From SYIM01 sp039800325 (GTDB lineage Bacteria; Pseudomonadota; Gammaproteobacteria; Burkholderiales; Burkholderiaceae_E): DNA of 64,000 nt. Of the stretch, positions 24,644-33,488 are shown piece after piece (within the stretch, counting starts at the first letter, position 1; each line of letters opens with the position of its first letter). A model generated the notes under the pieces. The model made no database searches and was not told the origin of the DNA. It worked only from the letters and a program-made list of their open reading frames with translations. A program made the position numbers and the translations under genes. The stretch is taken from the NCBI GenBank assembly GCA_039800325.1, contig JBDLQY010000186.1, positions 1 through 64,000 on the forward strand. The letters are read 5' to 3'.

Positions 24644-25258
24644 TTGCAAGTCGTCTGCCTTGACCTCGAAGGTGTTCTCGTTCCTGAGATCTGGATCGAG
24701 TTTTCGCGTCGCAGTGGAATCGCCGAACTGTCGCGTACAACCCGTGATGAGCCCGACTACAACAAGCTGATGCAGTTTCGTATCGATCTGCTCGATCGCC
24801 ATGGGTTGCGATTGGCTGATATCCAGCGCGTGATCGAAAGCATGGGCCCCATGGATGGAGCTCGCGAGTTTCTCGACGGTCTGCGGTCGCGTTACCAGGT
24901 CTTCATTCTGTCTGACACCTTTTACGAGTTTGCCCAGCCGCTGATGCGTCAGTTGGGATGGCCGTCGTTGCTGTGCCACCGTCTGGATGTGGACGCGCAG
25001 GGTGCGGTTCGCGGCTGGCGTCTGCGGATGCCCGATCAAAAGCGGGCTGCAGTCAATGCACTGAAGTCGCTCAATTTTCAGGTCATGGCCGCAGGCGACT
25101 CTTATAACGACACCGCCATGCTGGGTGCGGCCGATGCCGGATTTTTCTTTCATCCGCCTGAGGCCATCGCAGCTCAGTTCCCGCAGTTTCCGGTCACTCG
25201 CAGCTATACCGAGTTACGCGGTCTGATCGACGCGGCGGCCGAGCGACTTGCGCAATGA
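24644..25258 (+). CDS. thrH: ThrH: phosphoserine phosphatase / homoserine phosphotransferase
   Basis: HAD-family enzyme of 204 residues that dephosphorylates phosphoserine and can pass the phosphate to homoserine, giving a bypass in serine and threonine synthesis. It follows the Pseudomonas ThrH closely: CLDLEGVLVPEIWIEFSRR with the nucleophile Asp7, FILSDTFYEFAQPLMRQLGW, and AAGDSYNDTAMLGAADAG. The start is a TTG at 24644, with GGGAG at 24632-24636 at 7 nt; the ATG at 24619 is in another frame. Its 3' end overlaps the next MFS gene by 11 nt. Both genes are likely cotranscribed. Confidence 0.92.
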   Translation: MQVVCLDLEGVLVPEIWIEFSRRSGIAELSRTTRDEPDYNKLMQFRIDLLDRHGLRLADIQRVIESMGPMDGAREFLDGLRSRYQVFILSDTFYEFAQPLMRQLGWPSLLCHRLDVDAQGAVRGWRLRMPDQKRAAVNALKSLNFQVMAAGDSYNDTAMLGAADAGFFFHPPEAIAAQFPQFPVTRSYTELRGLIDAAAERLAQ

Positions 25259-26486
25259 GTGGCGGGCCCCGATCACGATCGGGGCCGGAATCATCGCTGC
25301 GCTCAACACCGGCAAGCTGCCGCCGGCGCTGGGCATGCTTCGCGATGAGTTTTCGCTGACACTGGTGCAGGTCAGCTGGCTGGTGTCACTGTTGTTGCTG
25401 GGCTCGTCCCTGCTGGGCATAGCGGGCGGCTCCATCGCTGATCGTTTCGGCCATCGCCGCGTGATGATCAGCGGTCTCCTGATTCTTGGCGTGGCTGGTC
25501 TCACCGGCGCCGTGGCGCATGATCCGCAGGTGGTGTTTATCAGCAGAGCTGTTGAGAGCATCGGCTTCATCCTGACTGTTTTGCCGGGGCCCGCCCTGCT
25601 GCGCCGTGCGGTACCGCCTGCGCGCCTGTCTGTCTGGCTCAGCGGGTGGGGTACGTATATGCCACTGGGTACTGGCACTGCCCTCGCGCTGGGGCCCTGG
25701 TTGATCGAATCCGCAGGTTGGCGTCCACTGTGGATTACGGTGGCCTTGCTGTCGCTGGCCTGGGCCTGGGTGATCGCGCGCGCCCATCCTGCTGTGACCG
25801 GTTCGAGCGCGATTAATGGGTCAGCAACAACTGCGCAGGCGCCCGCTGTACCCGATCCCGCTGCGGTGGCGCAGGGACCAAGCCTTTGGCAGTTGGCGAT
25901 GACAACGCTGCGTGCGCCAGGACCCTGGCTGCTCATGCTGTGTTTTATGTTTTATGCAGCCCAGTTTCTGGGTATTTTTTCTTTTTTGCCGACGATCTAC
26001 CGCGAAGCGGGCATCGATCTGCGCACGGGTGGAGCGCTAACCGCGCTGGGTGTACTCATCAACGTCATAGGCAACCTGAGCGCGGGCCGGCTGCTTGAGC
26101 GCGGTATGCCCAGATGGCAGCTGGTGATCGTCACCGCGGTCACCATGGCCCTCATGGCCTGGATAGCCTTTGGCACCATGGCCCCATTCTGGCTGCGCTA
26201 TGGAGCTGTGCTGCTGTTGTCGATGGTGGGCGGCCTGATTCCGGGCGCACTCTTCGCCAGCGCTCCGGCCTATGCGCCAGACCCGCGCTCGGTATCAACC
26301 ACAGTGGGTTGGATGCAGCAGGGTTCTGGTATTGGTCAGCTATTGGTTCCGCCGCTGATTGCAGCGCTGGCGCAAGCGACCGGCAGCTGGCAATACACCT
26401 GGGTGATCACGGGGCTGTGCTCGGTCATCGTGGTGCTGACCGGACTGGGCATGCGTCGGCTTGATCGGCGGCTGCCGGGTTCGTGA
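25248..26486 (+). CDS. Major facilitator superfamily transporter
   Basis: A 12-helix inner-membrane carrier of about 412 residues with GGSIADRFGHRRVMISGLLI between helices 2 and 3 and a long loop around residue 190 (SATTAQAPAVPDPAAVAQ) between the halves. It resembles the CynX/NimT (cyanate/nitroimidazole) side of the superfamily; the substrate is unknown. The only early start that keeps the first helix is a TTG at 25248, inside the 3' end of thrH, so the start is less certain than usual. The gene ends 4 bp before the ccmH stop on the other strand. Confidence 0.78.
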   Translation: MRNEWRAPITIGAGIIAALNTGKLPPALGMLRDEFSLTLVQVSWLVSLLLLGSSLLGIAGGSIADRFGHRRVMISGLLILGVAGLTGAVAHDPQVVFISRAVESIGFILTVLPGPALLRRAVPPARLSVWLSGWGTYMPLGTGTALALGPWLIESAGWRPLWITVALLSLAWAWVIARAHPAVTGSSAINGSATTAQAPAVPDPAAVAQGPSLWQLAMTTLRAPGPWLLMLCFMFYAAQFLGIFSFLPTIYREAGIDLRTGGALTALGVLINVIGNLSAGRLLERGMPRWQLVIVTAVTMALMAWIAFGTMAPFWLRYGAVLLLSMVGGLIPGALFASAPAYAPDPRSVSTTVGWMQQGSGIGQLLVPPLIAALAQATGSWQYTWVITGLCSVIVVLTGLGMRRLDRRLPGS

Positions 26487-26490
26487 CGAC

Positions 26491-26904
26491 TCAGTCGCCC
26501 AACAGCTTTCTCGCGCGTTCGCGGCGTTGCTCATGGGTGGCCTCTGGACCCGTCTGGGCAGCGTGATTCGGCGCGTCCGCGAGCCGGCTTCGGCGTTGCA
26601 CCAGCCACCAGATCAGCGTACCCACACCCAGAAGACCAAAAGGCCCGAACCAAAGCAGTGCCGTATTGGACTGAACCGGGGGCTTGTACAGCACGAAATC
26701 GCCATAGCGGGCAACCATGAAATCACGAATTTCGCGATCACTCTGTCCGGCCGAGATCATGGTCTGTACCTGGCGTCGCAGATCGACGGCGAGATCAGCA
26801 TTGGAGTCGGCCAGCGTCTGGTTCTGGCAGACCAGACAACGCAGCTCTTCCGAGAGCTTTTTGAGTCGGGCTTCGGATTGCTGATCAGTGGCGGCATCAC
26901 TCAT
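26491..26904 (-). CDS. ccmH: Cytochrome c maturation protein CcmH (N-terminal CXXC module), no signal peptide seen
   Basis: A 137-residue member of the CcmH/CycL family, which reduces apocytochrome c cysteines or passes them to the CcmF-CcmH haem lyase. The LRCLVCQNQTLADSNA motif holds C23 and C26, and one membrane helix lies at about 82-102. Unlike typical CcmH proteins the sequence starts at MSDAATDQQSEARLK with no signal peptide. Only GTP codons separate this ATG from an in-frame TGA, which is also the ccmG stop 9 nt upstream, so it cannot be extended as an independent protein. GAGG overlapping that stop could be its ribosome binding site. It is the last gene of the ccm operon; ccmI is at the front. 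Confidence 0.88.
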   Translation of the reverse strand: MSDAATDQQSEARLKKLSEELRCLVCQNQTLADSNADLAVDLRRQVQTMISAGQSDREIRDFMVARYGDFVLYKPPVQSNTALLWFGPFGLLGVGTLIWWLVQRRSRLADAPNHAAQTGPEATHEQRRERARKLLGD

Positions 26905-26913
26905 CGGAGTGCC

Positions 26914-27444
26914 TCAGGACGCGTGCAGACGTTTGAGCAGGGGCAGTAGCTCATCGCGGATGATTTCTGGCGTAAACGGCCCGATCTGCTTGTAGCGGAT
27001 GATGCCCTGCTTGTCGATGACGAATGACTCGGGCGCACCGTAGACGCCCCAGTCGATAGCGACCCGTCCATTAAAATCGCTGATGACGGCGGAGTAAGGA
27101 TCACCAAACCGATCAAGCCACTTCAGCGAGTCCTCGCGCTTGTCCTTCCAGGCCAGACCGACCATAGGCACGGTTTTGTTGCGTGCGAGTTCGTTCAACA
27201 ACGGGTGCTCTATCTGGCAGGCGGCGCACCACGAACCCCAGACATTCAGCATCCAGACCTGGCCCCGCAGGGCTTGTGGTGACCACTGCCCTTCGCCTTT
27301 GAGCAGGGGCAGCGAAAATTCGGGAGCCGGCTTGCCGATGAGCGGTGAGGGCACTTGCCGTGGGTCGCGCTCAAGACCCTTGAGCAGAAACCAGGCGATC
27401 GCCGAAAACAGAATGACCGGAATCAGAAAACGCAGACTTCGCAT
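26914..27444 (-). CDS. ccmG: Thiol:disulfide interchange protein CcmG/DsbE
   Basis: A 176-residue membrane-anchored periplasmic thioredoxin. An N-terminal anchor (LRFLIPVILFSAIAWFLL) precedes the thioredoxin fold, with the active site WCAAC (C73, C76) inside NVWGSWCAACQIEHP and the acidic-lined GVYGAPESFVID cis-Pro loop. It reduces the haem-binding cysteines of apocytochrome c. The ATG at 27444 follows the ccmF stop by 6 bp. It shares its reading frame with ccmH, separated by the single TGA at 26914-26916. Confidence 0.94.
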   Translation of the reverse strand: MRSLRFLIPVILFSAIAWFLLKGLERDPRQVPSPLIGKPAPEFSLPLLKGEGQWSPQALRGQVWMLNVWGSWCAACQIEHPLLNELARNKTVPMVGLAWKDKREDSLKWLDRFGDPYSAVISDFNGRVAIDWGVYGAPESFVIDKQGIIRYKQIGPFTPEIIRDELLPLLKRLHAS

Positions 27445-27450
27445 GATGGC

Positions 27451-29448
27451 TTAACGGGCTGCGGATAAAGCGGAATGCTCGCCTGCTTGAGCCAGTCGGC
27501 GGCGGTAGCGACGATCAGCGATAGCCACAAAACCGCCCGCTGCCATCAGCACACAACCGAGCCAGATCCAGTTAACAAAGGGTTTGACATGGGCCCTGAC
27601 AGCCCAGTGAAGACCACCCAGTGGTTCGCCCATGGATACGTACACATCTCGCCACAGGCTGCGGTCGATCGCCGCCTCTGTCATCGGCTGCCGTTGCGCT
27701 CGGTAAATACGTTTTTCCGGCTGCAGGATGGCCTCGGGGCGCGATCCGGGCGCCGCAGTGCGCTCGCGAAGTTCGAAGCGGCCGCGGGTGGCGTCATAGT
27801 TAGGACCGACAACCTCGCGAAGATCGACAAAGTCGAGGCGCCATTGACCCACCTCAACGGACTGTCCTGGAGTCAGCCGGACTTCTTTCTCGCTTTCATA
27901 ACTCTTGACCAGCGTGACGCCGACCACGAACACGGCTACGCCCAGATGGGCCAGCTGCATACCCCAGACGCTAGCAGGATAGAGTGAGGCTCGACGCAGT
28001 TGCAGACGGCGATCAGGGCCGCGCAGCATATCGAGTAGTGCTACTGCAACGCCAGCCGCGATCCACAGGCCGAAGGCCAGACCCAGAGAGGTGAGTGGTC
28101 TGAACCCGTCAACCGAGAACGGCAGCAACAGCGCCACCGCAATGCTGATGACCAAGGCCCAGCGCAGACGGGTTACCAGGTCGGGCAGGGACGCTTCACG
28201 CCAGCGCGCCAGCGGGCCCACCGAAATGAGAAACAGCGCCGGTGCCATCAGGGGATAAAAGACGGCATCGAAGTAGGGGGGACCGACCGAAATCTTGCCC
28301 ATGCCCAAGGTATCGAGCGCGAGTGGGTAAAGCGTGCCCAACATGACAGCGGCCATGGCGACGATCAGAACGATATTGTTGGCCAGCAGCATGGACTCTC
28401 GCGAAATCAGACCGAAACTTGAACCATTACCGATGGCCGGGGCGCGCCAGGCGAATAGCAGCAGTGAGCCGCCCACGACGATGCCCAGAAAGATCAGAAT
28501 GAAAACGCCGCGCGCGGGGTCGGTTGCGAAGGCGTGTACTGACGTCAACACGCCCGATCTCACCAGAAAGGTTCCCAGCAGGCTCAGGCTGAAGGCCAGG
28601 ATAGCCAGTAATACCGTCCAGCTGCGGAACGTCCCTCGCTTCTCGGTGACGGCCAGCGAGTGGATCAGGGCAGTTCCCACAAGCCAGGGCATGAACGAGG
28701 CGTTTTCGACGGGGTCCCAGAACCACCAGCCCCCCCAGCCCAATTCATAGTAAGCCCAGAACGAACCCAGTGCGATACCCAGAGTGAGGAAGGCCCAGGC
28801 CACCGTGGTCCAGGGACGCGCCCATCGCGCCCAGGCAGCGTCAAATCGGCCGCCGATAAGACCCGCAACCGCGAAGGCGAACGCGACCGCCATGCCGACA
28901 TAGCCCATGTACAGCAGCGGCGGATGGAACACCATGCCCGGATCCTGCAGCAGGGGGTTGAGGTCACGGCCGTCAGCCGGTGGTGGCGTGAGGCGCTCGA
29001 AGGGGTTGGAGGTGAAAAGCAGGAAAAGCAGAAAGCCGAGCGTAATCAGGCCCATGACCGCAAGAATGCGAGCGCGAAGCAGATTGGGCAGCGAGCCTGA
29101 AAACGCAGCAACCGCACCGGTCCAACCGGCCAGCATGAGCACCCACAACAGCATGGAACCTTCGTGAGAGCCCCAGGTGGCTGCCACCCGGTATGCGATG
29201 GGCAGGGCCAGGTTCGAGTGAGTAGCGACCAGTTTGACTGAAAAATCATTACCGACAAACAGGGTGCACAGACACAGGAACGCAAACAGCGACAGCGAGA
29301 AGAGCGCACCGGATGCGGGCGAGGCCATGCCCATCAGGCGCGCCGCCTGGGGACCTTTGAGGAATGATCCGATCAGGGGCGCCAGGCCCAGTACGATTGA
29401 GACTGCGAGCGCTAGCGCCAGGGCAAAGTGACCGAGTTCAGCAATCAT
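27451..29448 (-). CDS. ccmF: Haem lyase subunit CcmF
   Basis: A 665-residue multi-span membrane protein that attaches haem delivered by CcmE to apocytochrome c. It carries the tryptophan-rich haem-handling motif WGGWWFWDPVENASFMPWL (about residue 230) and the surrounding conserved helices (GSHEGSMLLWVLMLAGW, NPFERLTPPPADGRDLNPLLQDPGM). Four nt overlap with ccmE upstream. The length matches the family (about 650). The C-terminal half holds a periplasmic domain (ESEKEVRLTPGQSVEVGQW) followed by a last helix. Confidence 0.96.
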   Translation of the reverse strand: MIAELGHFALALALAVSIVLGLAPLIGSFLKGPQAARLMGMASPASGALFSLSLFAFLCLCTLFVGNDFSVKLVATHSNLALPIAYRVAATWGSHEGSMLLWVLMLAGWTGAVAAFSGSLPNLLRARILAVMGLITLGFLLFLLFTSNPFERLTPPPADGRDLNPLLQDPGMVFHPPLLYMGYVGMAVAFAFAVAGLIGGRFDAAWARWARPWTTVAWAFLTLGIALGSFWAYYELGWGGWWFWDPVENASFMPWLVGTALIHSLAVTEKRGTFRSWTVLLAILAFSLSLLGTFLVRSGVLTSVHAFATDPARGVFILIFLGIVVGGSLLLFAWRAPAIGNGSSFGLISRESMLLANNIVLIVAMAAVMLGTLYPLALDTLGMGKISVGPPYFDAVFYPLMAPALFLISVGPLARWREASLPDLVTRLRWALVISIAVALLLPFSVDGFRPLTSLGLAFGLWIAAGVAVALLDMLRGPDRRLQLRRASLYPASVWGMQLAHLGVAVFVVGVTLVKSYESEKEVRLTPGQSVEVGQWRLDFVDLREVVGPNYDATRGRFELRERTAAPGSRPEAILQPEKRIYRAQRQPMTEAAIDRSLWRDVYVSMGEPLGGLHWAVRAHVKPFVNWIWLGCVLMAAGGFVAIADRRYRRRLAQAGEHSALSAAR

Positions 29449-29912
29449 GGCTTTGGGGGCTGTCTAAATTGTTCGGGAGCACCAACAGGGTGCCCAGCGC
29501 GCTTGAGGGCCTCAGCGGCCTCGGGTGGCATGTAGTTTTCGTCGTGTTTGGCTAGAACCTCGCTGGCCCGAAAACTGCCATCGGCCTGCAATGAGCCCTG
29601 TGCGACGACGCCTCGGCCCTCTTTAAACAGATCGGGCAGGATGCCGGTGTAGGCGACTTGAATGGTGCGGGCATTATCGGTGACGCGGAAGCTGACCGAA
29701 GTTCCCTCGGTGCTGCGCTGCACGCTGCCCACCTCGACCAGACCACCGACGCGAAATGAACGGCCCGTGGGTGCTTTGCCTTCCGCGATTTCAGTGGGTG
29801 TGAAAAAAAACACCAGATTAGTCCGGAAGGCGTTCAACACCAGCGTGACCGCTACGGCGATCGCCATGACGCCAGCAAAGATCCAGGCAAAGCGGCGATG
29901 GCGGGCCTTCAT
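29445..29912 (-). CDS. ccmE: Periplasmic haem chaperone CcmE
   Basis: A 155-residue protein with one N-terminal membrane anchor (FAWIFAGVMAIAVAVTLVL) and an OB-fold. The covalent haem-binding histidine is H123 in LAKHDENYMPP, with Tyr127 as the usual axial ligand. It receives haem from CcmC and hands it to CcmF. The start overlaps the ccmD stop as ATGA and its end overlaps the ccmF start by 4 nt, so translation is coupled along the operon. Confidence 0.96.
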   Translation of the reverse strand: MKARHRRFAWIFAGVMAIAVAVTLVLNAFRTNLVFFFTPTEIAEGKAPTGRSFRVGGLVEVGSVQRSTEGTSVSFRVTDNARTIQVAYTGILPDLFKEGRGVVAQGSLQADGSFRASEVLAKHDENYMPPEAAEALKRAGHPVGAPEQFRQPPKP

Positions 29913-30052
29913 GATGACTCTTCAGACTGACGGACGGCGCGGGCCCGTGCCAGTGCGGCGCGACGCCCCGCTGTGAGCAACATGATTTCAGCAATCACGC
30001 AGATTGCAAGCATGCCGTAGGACATGGCAATGAAAAAAGCATGATGACTCAT
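29909..30052 (-). CDS. ccmD: Haem exporter protein CcmD (small membrane protein)
   Basis: A 47-residue protein, found by translating the gap between ccmC and ccmE. It starts MSHHAFFIAMSYGMLAIC, has one hydrophobic helix to about residue 27, then a basic segment TAGRRAALARARAVRQ and an acidic end, the pattern of CcmD. Its ATG overlaps the ccmC stop by 4 nt and its TGA overlaps the ccmE ATG by 4 nt. CcmD helps release haem-loaded CcmE from the CcmABCD complex. Size, position and coupling make the call firm despite the short length. Confidence 0.93.
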   Translation of the reverse strand: MSHHAFFIAMSYGMLAICVIAEIMLLTAGRRAALARARAVRQSEESS

Positions 30053-30804
30053 GCGCGGCGCTCTCCCGGTGAATCAAGCTCCGAGGCAAGCCATTCAGAG
30101 TGGGCCTCGCGCTCGACGATGATGCTGCGGACTCGATGCATGGCGGCCCATATGGTGTAGGCCCAGGCTGCAAACGTCATGAGCAGCATGGCTGTCAGCA
30201 TGGTTTGTGCCATTTTTGGGGCAGCCGTCATTGAGATGGTGGCCCCCTGGTGCAGCGTATTCCACCACTTGACGGAGAAGTAGATGATGGGTACGTTGAT
30301 GACGCCGACAATGGCCAGCAGCGCACAGGCGCGGTCGGCCCTGCGCGGGTCGTCGATCGCAGATCGCAGGGCGATCAGGCCCAGGTATAAAAACAGCAAA
30401 ATCAGGGTTGAGGTCAGGCGCGCGTCCCAGACCCAGTAAGCCCCCCAGGTGGGACGCCCCCAGAAAGCACCGGTCCAGAGGGCGATGAAGGCAAACATGG
30501 CACCTGTTGGTGCAAGCGCATGTCCCATCATGGCGGGCAGGCGTGCGTTGAGGCTAAGCGACAGCATGCCCCAGAAAGCGATCACCACATAGGTGAACAT
30601 GGCCATCCAGGCCGCAGGCACGTGAATAAAGATGATGCGGTAGACCTCACCCTGCTGGTAGTCAGTGGGCGCCACGAAAAACCCCACCCACAGGCCTGCC
30701 GTGGCGAGTATGAGCGCCAGCAGACCGCTGATGAGGCCGATAAGACCCGCCAAGCCGTAAAACCGGGCGGGTGAGGCGAAGTGAAACCAGTTGATCGCAG
30801 TCAT
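30049..30804 (-). CDS. ccmC: Haem exporter/handling protein CcmC
   Basis: A 251-residue six-helix membrane protein that loads haem on CcmE. The tryptophan-rich motif is WGAYWVWDARLTSTLILL, preceded by GAFWGRPTWG. Conserved histidines lie in FIHVPAAWMAMF and WWNTLHQGATI. It starts one base after the ccmB stop and overlaps ccmD by 4 nt. The C-terminus (ASELDSPGERRA) is hydrophilic. Confidence 0.96.
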   Translation of the reverse strand: MTAINWFHFASPARFYGLAGLIGLISGLLALILATAGLWVGFFVAPTDYQQGEVYRIIFIHVPAAWMAMFTYVVIAFWGMLSLSLNARLPAMMGHALAPTGAMFAFIALWTGAFWGRPTWGAYWVWDARLTSTLILLFLYLGLIALRSAIDDPRRADRACALLAIVGVINVPIIYFSVKWWNTLHQGATISMTAAPKMAQTMLTAMLLMTFAAWAYTIWAAMHRVRSIIVEREAHSEWLASELDSPGERRA

Positions 30805-30805
30805 G

Positions 30806-31501
30806 TCATTCGTGCGCGATTCTAACGGCGAGCGCGGTTGCCCAGGGTCCGCCCAGGGTGATCAGGATCAAGCCAGCCCCGAGCAGGGACAGATGCGCCT
30901 CGGCGCCCAGACCAGCGGCCTGCGCCTCGACTGAACCCGCACCAAAGATGAGGACCGGTACTGCCAGCGGCAATACCAGCAGCGCCAGTAAAGAGGCGCC
31001 GCCTCGTGCGCCCAGGGTGAGTGCGGCCGCGATCGCCCCCAACCAAGCCAGTATGGGGGTTCCGAGCAGCAGGCTGCAGGCCAGCACGATGATGGCCTGA
31101 GGCTGCAGCCCGAACTGCAGACCCGCAAGTGGGCTCAGTAACACCAACGGAGCGCCCGTGACCAGCCAATGGGCCAATACCTTTCCGCTCATGAGGGCGG
31201 GTAGAGGGGCAGGCGCGAGCAGCCACTGTTCGAGTGTGCCGTCAGCATGGTCGCCCGCGAAAAGCCTTGCCATGCCCAACAGACTGGCGAGCAGTGCCGC
31301 GACCCAGGCAATACCCGGCGCAATGCTGCGCAGCAGATCGGCTTCGGGGCTGACCGCAAGCGGGAACATGGCTGTGACCAGCAGAAAGAAGACCATGATG
31401 AGGGCGAGCTCGCCCCGCGCGCGCAGCGCCAGCATGAGATCGCGCCGGCATGCCCAGCTCAAGGCGCGCAGGGCGCTGTGTTGAACGCCTGCTGTACTCA
31501 C
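30806..31501 (-). CDS. ccmB: ABC exporter permease CcmB
   Basis: A 231-residue six-helix permease that pairs with CcmA. It begins with a basic cytoplasmic segment (LSWACRRDLMLALRARGEL) and includes GIAWVAALLASLLGMARLFAGDHADGTLEQWLLAP, a conserved CcmB block. The CcmAB ATPase drives release of haem-loaded CcmE. It overlaps ccmA by 4 nt and ends 1 bp before ccmC. Confidence 0.94.
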   Translation of the reverse strand: MSTAGVQHSALRALSWACRRDLMLALRARGELALIMVFFLLVTAMFPLAVSPEADLLRSIAPGIAWVAALLASLLGMARLFAGDHADGTLEQWLLAPAPLPALMSGKVLAHWLVTGAPLVLLSPLAGLQFGLQPQAIIVLACSLLLGTPILAWLGAIAAALTLGARGGASLLALLVLPLAVPVLIFGAGSVEAQAAGLGAEAHLSLLGAGLILITLGGPWATALAVRIAHE

Positions 31502-32160
31502 GGGCTGACCGATGCGGCGGACGAGCTTCGTCGGCGCCCTGCGTAGGCGCTGAGGTCAAGCGCGATGGGCGGCTGTGTGCAGGCAATGCTCTGGTGTGTG
31601 GCGATCATGGCGCAACCACCTCGCTGCAGGTGTCGACTCAGCAGTTGCTCAAAGAGAGCCTGCCCGCTGTTATCGAGGGCATTGGTGGGTTCATCAAGAA
31701 GCCATAAGGGTCGGTGACTCGCGCACAGGCGGGCAAGCCACAGGCGCTTACGCTGGCCAGCCGACAGCCGCGCAAACGGAAGATCTGCCTGCCGCGCGAT
31801 GCCGACCTGTTCGAGCAGCGTCATCGCGTCGGGCGGGTTCTCTTCATCGAGCGTCAGCTGGCTACGCAGGTTTTCACACGCGGTGAGGGCATCTTTCCAG
31901 CCACTGGCATGGCCCAGATACAGCAGGCAGCCATTCCAGTCATGATGACCCGCAAAACGTGGCTGTCCGCGCCATTGAATTTCACCCTCCAGAGGGCGAA
32001 CCAGTCCTGCGATGGCCCGCAGAAGCGTTGTTTTGCCGGTGCCGTTGGGACCGGTGAGTTTGACCCATTGACCGTCGTGTACTCGCAGGTCAACCGAGGT
32101 GAACAGCGTGCGCAGCCCGGCTGCGCAGCTAAGGCCTTGCAGAGCCAGCGCAAGGGTCAC
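31498..32160 (-). CDS. ccmA: Haem exporter ATPase CcmA
   Basis: A 220-residue ABC ATPase with Walker A GPNGTGKTT at 37-45, the CcmA-type signature LSAGQRKRLWLARL, and Walker B LWLLDEPTNALD. It energises release of holo-CcmE from CcmC. Its start overlaps the ccmI stop by 4 nt and its end overlaps ccmB by 4 nt. A string of serines and basic residues forms the C-terminus. Confidence 0.95.
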   Translation of the reverse strand: MTLALALQGLSCAAGLRTLFTSVDLRVHDGQWVKLTGPNGTGKTTLLRAIAGLVRPLEGEIQWRGQPRFAGHHDWNGCLLYLGHASGWKDALTACENLRSQLTLDEENPPDAMTLLEQVGIARQADLPFARLSAGQRKRLWLARLCASHRPLWLLDEPTNALDNSGQALFEQLLSRHLQRGGCAMIATHQSIACTQPPIALDLSAYAGRRRSSSAASVSP

Positions 32161-33452
32161 CGACCGACCTCGCGGTCAATGACGATACGCACACCGTGTG
32201 TGCCCGCGGAAACCGCCAGACTGTCGCTGGTCAGGTCGCCCGGCTGCCGCATCGCATTGCCGTCACGGCTCAGTCGCGCCTCGACCAGCAAACGCTCGGT
32301 CGAACTGATCGTGCGGGACGGATCCATGGCATGGCGATTATCCAGCTGGAAGTTGAAAGGTAGCGTGGGATTGTCGACCCGTAGCACAGCAAGCGGAATA
32401 CGGGGTCCCTGTTCTGCGCGTGCCACGACGAACAGCGTGAAGGGTGTCTGGGCGCGTGCGACCATCTCAGGCGTGAGCGAGATGGTTCCGCTGATGCCAG
32501 GCTGTGCCGCAGAAGCGCTTGAGGCGCCTGGCTGCGTGGGCGAGGCATTGGCCGCAAGCGGCTGGGCGGGCGGGGCGTCTTTGGCCGTGGGCGCAGTTGC
32601 GCCCAGTTCGCGGTCGATTCGGGCGAGCACGTCGCCGATGGCCTGGCGCTCGGGCATGTCTGATGGCATCTCGGCGTGGAGACGTCCGAGATATTGTCTG
32701 GCTCGCGGCAGATTTCCAACCTGGTACTGGGCAGCGCCCATGAGCGCAATGGCTTTGGGCTCATCGGCGTCGGCTGCCAATGCGCGTTCAAGTAGATCGA
32801 TGGGACGACCGGCAAAGCGATTATCTTGTGTCAGAGCAATTGACTCGGCAAACTCGGCCAGCAGTCGAGCATTGGGTGGCAGTAGTGCGGATGCCCGCTC
32901 AAAGGCCTGAATGGCCTGCGGATGCTCTCCACGGAACTTATGGGCTCCCGCCAGTAAGGCCCACGCTTCGCCATCGTCGGGAGACCGAGCGACACGATCT
33001 TTAAGGTCGGTGATCATGGCTTCGATGCGCGCGGGGTCCAGCCATTGCTGTGACCACTGTCCGTCATCGTCTGTGAGGTGCGGCGACCCCAATTTTTGAT
33101 AAACGAGGATGGCGGCGATGGGTACGAACACCATGACCAGCACCGCGCCGAACACGCTGCGCGGTGTACGTCCGGGCGATCCGCCGATCTCAGGCTTGCG
33201 CGTTGTGTCCTCACTGAGCTCGCCGCTCATCTGCTCAACAAGCGCATCTAGCGCAGCCTGTGCCTCCTGGGCGCTGAGTCGACCCGCATCGCGCTCGCGC
33301 TCGATTTCCCCGGCGCGATCACGGAATACCGCGATCAGTCTGTCCTCATCGGCATCGCTGCCTTGTGGCAGTTTGCGCGACAGCAGGGGCCAGACCATCG
33401 CGACGGTGACCGCGAGCGTCAAGAGTACAACGATGGACCAGAGCAGCATCAA
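32157..33452 (-). CDS. ccmI: Apocytochrome c chaperone CcmI, placed first in the ccm operon
   Basis: A 431-residue inner-membrane protein with two N-terminal helices (LLWSIVVLLTLAVTVAMVW and SVFGAVLVMVFVPIAAILVY) flanking a leucine-zipper-like cytoplasmic loop, then TPR repeats (DDGEAWALLAGAHKFRGEHPQAI) and a C-terminal periplasmic domain (TISLTPEMVARAQTPFTLFV). CcmI holds the C-terminus of apocytochrome c for ligation. Here it precedes ccmA with a 4-nt overlap; in most systems it follows ccmH. A low-complexity Ala/Pro/Ser linker sits at about 295-330. The upstream HlyD-type gene ends 36 bp before it. Confidence 0.92.
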   Translation of the reverse strand: MMLLWSIVVLLTLAVTVAMVWPLLSRKLPQGSDADEDRLIAVFRDRAGEIERERDAGRLSAQEAQAALDALVEQMSGELSEDTTRKPEIGGSPGRTPRSVFGAVLVMVFVPIAAILVYQKLGSPHLTDDDGQWSQQWLDPARIEAMITDLKDRVARSPDDGEAWALLAGAHKFRGEHPQAIQAFERASALLPPNARLLAEFAESIALTQDNRFAGRPIDLLERALAADADEPKAIALMGAAQYQVGNLPRARQYLGRLHAEMPSDMPERQAIGDVLARIDRELGATAPTAKDAPPAQPLAANASPTQPGASSASAAQPGISGTISLTPEMVARAQTPFTLFVVARAEQGPRIPLAVLRVDNPTLPFNFQLDNRHAMDPSRTISSTERLLVEARLSRDGNAMRQPGDLTSDSLAVSAGTHGVRIVIDREVGR

Positions 33453-33488
33453 TCGGATAGGGGCGGTCGTTGGGCTGGCCCCATTCTC

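Noticed and set aside
31714..32910. A 398-codon plus-strand frame opposite ccmA and ccmI
   Set aside because: Both minus-strand genes are certain from motifs and 4-nt overlaps; the product is a Ser/Ala/Arg-rich string with no domain.
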